Source of the DNA: Prosthecobacter fusiformis
GTDB lineage: Bacteria > Verrucomicrobiota > Verrucomicrobiia > Verrucomicrobiales > Verrucomicrobiaceae
DNA: 35,612 nt
Direction of reading: 5' to 3'
Assembly: GCF_004364345.1 (NCBI RefSeq)
Contig: NZ_SOCA01000018.1
Location: forward strand, 1-35,612
The first letter of the stretch is position 1. Every line of letters begins with the position of its first letter. Below the pieces are notes generated by a model. The model saw nothing but the letters and a program-made list of their open reading frames with translations, did no database searches and was not told where the DNA came from. This document shows positions 33,681 to 35,612 of this stretch, piece after piece. Position numbers and translations under genes: made by a program.

Positions 33681-33699
33681 CCCTCCCGAGCAGGGAGGG
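33681..33699. repeat. Inverted repeat CCCTCCC / GGGAGGG
   Basis: A seven-base stem with a GAGCA loop in the 180-base spacer between the ligase start and the downstream end of the deacylase-like gene. It lacks a T-run, so intrinsic termination is doubtful. Confidence 0.4.
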
Positions 33700-33727
33700 G
33701 CTCGGCCCTGGGTTTTCAACGGGGGTC

Positions 33728-34318
33728 TTAGAAACCCCAGGAGACGCCGAGGGTGAAGCCGAGTGAGTTTAGGCCGGGATTGGGGTCGGTGGCACCGAGG
33801 TTGGACAGGTGCTGGAACATGGCTCCGGCGCGGAGGGACATGGTCTCCGTGATGGCATAGGAGACGCCTGCGGCGGCGAACCAATTATACGTGAGATCCT
33901 GGCCCTGGCCTCCGGCGACGCCCTGGGAATCGATCCAGCCGAAGCCGCCGCCGAGCTGGCCGTAGATGGACCAGGTGCCGGTGGGGTCCCAGAACTCCAG
34001 GGAGGGGGCGGCCATGAAGCCGAGGTAGTGGTTTTCCGGGCCTTCGATGATGGCCTGACCGATGGCGGCGAAGCGGCTGCGGACGACGAGGGCGGAGCCG
34101 TCGTTAAAGACGTGATGAAGCTGGTAAGCGGGCCGCCAGGAGAGGATGACGGGGGCGATTTCGTAATCCAGCGGGGTGTCTCCGCCGACTTTCCAGAGGT
34201 ATCCGGCCTCGAGGTCGATGGAGTTTTGCTGCCAGGGCAGGAGGGTGGTTGGGGGCTCCTTGGCAAAGGCGGCCGTGGTGGCGGTGGCGAGGAGGGTGAG
34301 AAGGAGGAGAGTCTTCAT
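33728..34318 (-). CDS. PagL-like lipid A 3-O-deacylase / acyloxyacyl hydrolase
   Basis: A 196-residue protein from ATG 34318 with a signal peptide (MKTLLLLTLLATATTAAFA). The rest alternates as an eight-strand beta-barrel would, ending in Phe, which suits an outer-membrane protein. FQHLSNLGATDPNPGLNSLG near residues 169-188 is the family's His-Ser region (H170, S172 here, matching H126/S128 of PagL). It would remove an acyl chain from lipid A in the outer leaflet. The third triad member is not certain. Together with the LD-transpeptidase this end of the window is envelope-related. Confidence 0.82.
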   Translation of the reverse strand: MKTLLLLTLLATATTAAFAKEPPTTLLPWQQNSIDLEAGYLWKVGGDTPLDYEIAPVILSWRPAYQLHHVFNDGSALVVRSRFAAIGQAIIEGPENHYLGFMAAPSLEFWDPTGTWSIYGQLGGGFGWIDSQGVAGGQGQDLTYNWFAAAGVSYAITETMSLRAGAMFQHLSNLGATDPNPGLNSLGFTLGVSWGF

Positions 34319-34861
34319 GCAGGTGTATGAAGCCATGAAGCGGGGCGGGATGCAAGGAAAGGGATGGGGGATTTGAGGGGGGCTGGGGGGGAGGGAGGGT
34401 AGAAAGATTTGGGGTAGAAAGATTTTGGGAGGGATGGGACGGGGAGGCGGCAGGAGTGGGGTGGGGGGGAGGACGGGAGGGGCTTCGAGGTGGCTATCCG
34501 CTCAGGGGACTGAGCGGGCTACTTTTTGAGGTGGGCGCTGAATCTGGGGACTGTGCACTGGGGACTGAGCACTTGTTTTTGAATGCCGAGGGGTCGTCGG
34601 GGCTCCATGGACTGCTTGCGGCAGTTAAGAGAAGAGGGGCTTCGGGGCGGCTATCCGCTCAGGGGACTGAGCGGGCTACTTTTTGAGGTGGGTGCTGAAT
34701 CTGAGGACTGCGCACTGAGGACTGAGCACTTGTTTTTGAATGCCGACGGGCCGTCGGCGCTCCATGGACTGCTTGCGGCACTTAAATGGAAACTTCTGGG
34801 GGCGGGGAGGCTTTCTTTGTGCTTGGATCGTAGGGTATTCGTTGCCCGCTTTCTTGACTCT
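34319..34861. other. 543-base spacer made of repeats
   Basis: Between the divergent deacylase-like and LD-transpeptidase genes. It contains G-rich unclassified sequence (34340-34480), then two tandem copies of a composite unit (34481-34785), then a short normal stretch before the LD-transpeptidase start. Frames open through it in the plus strand but code only repeat translations. Confidence 0.65.
34481..34785. repeat. Two tandem 157-bp composite REP-like units
   Basis: Copies start at 34481 and 34638. Each has the family A hairpin (CCGCTCAG-GGGA-CTGAGCGG, then GCTACTTTTT), degenerate heptamers (CTGAGGA, CTGCGCA), TGTTTTTGAATGCC, the family B hairpin (perfect GCCGACG-GGC-CGTCGGC at 34742-34758; damaged in copy 1) and GCTCCATGGACTGCTTGCGGCA with a common end. 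Confidence 0.9.
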
Positions 34862-35509
34862 ATGATGATGACTTTCCGTTTGTTTTCTGCCTGCCTGTTT
34901 TTGTCCACGATTTTGCTGACGGGGTGCTCGATGCAGGGGGGCTATTATGGGGGTGGGGTGGCGGGGTATGGGCAGAATGTTTTCCGCTATGGGCAGCAGG
35001 GGGTGAATGCGGCGCGGAGGCTGCCGAACCGGGTGATGGGCGTGTTTCGCGGGGATGACTCGTTCTGGTATGCGGACGGGATGTATGGGCGGCCGTCCAT
35101 CCAGATCTGCCTGGGGGAGCAGATGGTGTACCTTTATAAAGGGGGGCAGTTGGCGGGGGGATCGCCTATTTCATCTGGGTCGGAGGGATACGATACGCGG
35201 CCGGGGCGGTATAGTGTGATCCAGAAGGACATCGACCATAAGTCCTCCATCTATGGAGACTATGAGGACATGTATGGGAATGTGATCATGACGAACATCG
35301 ATAACCGCAAGGACCCCCGGCCGGTGGGGACGCGGTTTGAGGGGGCGAAGATGTATTATTTTATGCGGATCTATGGCGGGGTGGGGATGCACCAGGGCTA
35401 TTTGCCGGGGTATCCGGCCTCGCACGGGTGTATCCGCCTGCCGGGGCACATGGCGGAGAAGTTTTACCACGCGTGCCCGATGGGGACGCCGGTGACGGTG
35501 GTGAGGTGA
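34862..35509 (+). CDS. LD-transpeptidase (YkuD) lipoprotein
   Basis: A 215-residue protein from ATG 34862 (three ATGs in a row make the exact start uncertain by six bases). MMMTFRLFSACLFLSTILLT precedes C22 of the lipobox LTGC, so it is lipidated. The catalytic domain starts near residue 75 (PSIQICLGEQMVYLYKGG) and holds the YkuD motif with H177 and HGCIRLP (H188, nucleophile C190, R192). It makes 3-3 peptidoglycan crosslinks or attaches proteins to the wall, in the periplasm. Residues 25-45 are Gly/Tyr-rich. It is followed by a heptamer array. Confidence 0.92.
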   Translation: MMMTFRLFSACLFLSTILLTGCSMQGGYYGGGVAGYGQNVFRYGQQGVNAARRLPNRVMGVFRGDDSFWYADGMYGRPSIQICLGEQMVYLYKGGQLAGGSPISSGSEGYDTRPGRYSVIQKDIDHKSSIYGDYEDMYGNVIMTNIDNRKDPRPVGTRFEGAKMYYFMRIYGGVGMHQGYLPGYPASHGCIRLPGHMAEKFYHACPMGTPVTVVR

Positions 35510-35517
35510 GGGGGAGG

Positions 35518-35612
<95 letters not shown>

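Noticed and set aside
33681..33699. Intrinsic terminator between ligase and deacylase-like gene
   Set aside because: Stem present, but no T-run follows in either direction; kept only as a low-confidence inverted repeat.
34583..34861. Upstream extension of the LD-transpeptidase
   Set aside because: It would translate the repeated 157-bp unit; the lipoprotein signal starting at 34862 gives a natural N-terminus.

Overview
The window reads as a GC-rich bacterial chromosome segment, most likely from Verrucomicrobiota (Prosthecobacter/Verrucomicrobiaceae-like). This rests on gene style: a multihaem cytochrome next to a PQQ-type propeller, delta-60 exported proteins, lipid A deacylase-like and LD-transpeptidase envelope genes, and very repeat-rich spacers. 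Taxonomy is an inference. I see no rRNA, tRNA, CRISPR array, transposase or integrase.

Layout. 1-1340 (minus): a DUF1460-like exported peptidase-fold protein and a truncated one-TM proline-rich protein. 1668-3592 (plus): secreted aldose 1-epimerase translationally coupled to a PP2C phosphatase. 3772-7842 (minus): housekeeping run sppA, CPBP protease, thiL, tsaE, tsaB. 8031-10028: a secreted delta-60 repeat protein of visibly lower GC. 10398-15640 (plus): a Tat-exported TIM-barrel protein, a DJ-1/PfpI protein, a five-haem cytochrome c and a PQQ-dehydrogenase-like propeller, probably one periplasmic oxidation module. 15996-18677: a zinc-ribbon transglutaminase-like protein, then citrate synthase with a clear terminator. 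19097-23191: a 1364-residue NACHT-LRR protein, an NLR-like candidate immune receptor. 23360-23548: a small unknown protein. 24086-26863: a DUF1330 lipoprotein, a VOC protein and an SDR, divergent from an AraC regulator; this block lies between two ~0.5 kb direct repeats. 27484-28998: an orphan RbsA-type double ABC ATPase. 29237-29944: DUF1826-like protein. 30261-31848: a C5 DNA methyltransferase and an HNH restriction endonuclease broken by a one-base frameshift, bracketed by a smaller repeat. 32074-35509: an adenylate-forming ligase, a PagL-like outer-membrane deacylase and an LD-transpeptidase lipoprotein.

The spacers hold the most unusual structure. Several unrelated hairpin families recur between genes, and read on the minus strand nearly all have a GTAG or GGAG tetranucleotide directly before the stem. 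That is the hallmark of REP elements moved by RAYT (TnpA-REP) transposases. Two such hairpins face each other inside each ~0.5 kb repeat, like a REPIN. Heptamer (GTGCTCA), nonamer (GAGGAGGCG) and 50-bp tandem arrays also occur.

The NACHT-LRR gene, the repeat-bracketed regulator/SDR block and the restriction-modification pair together make 19-32 kb look like an accessory, defence-bearing stretch set in ordinary chromosome.
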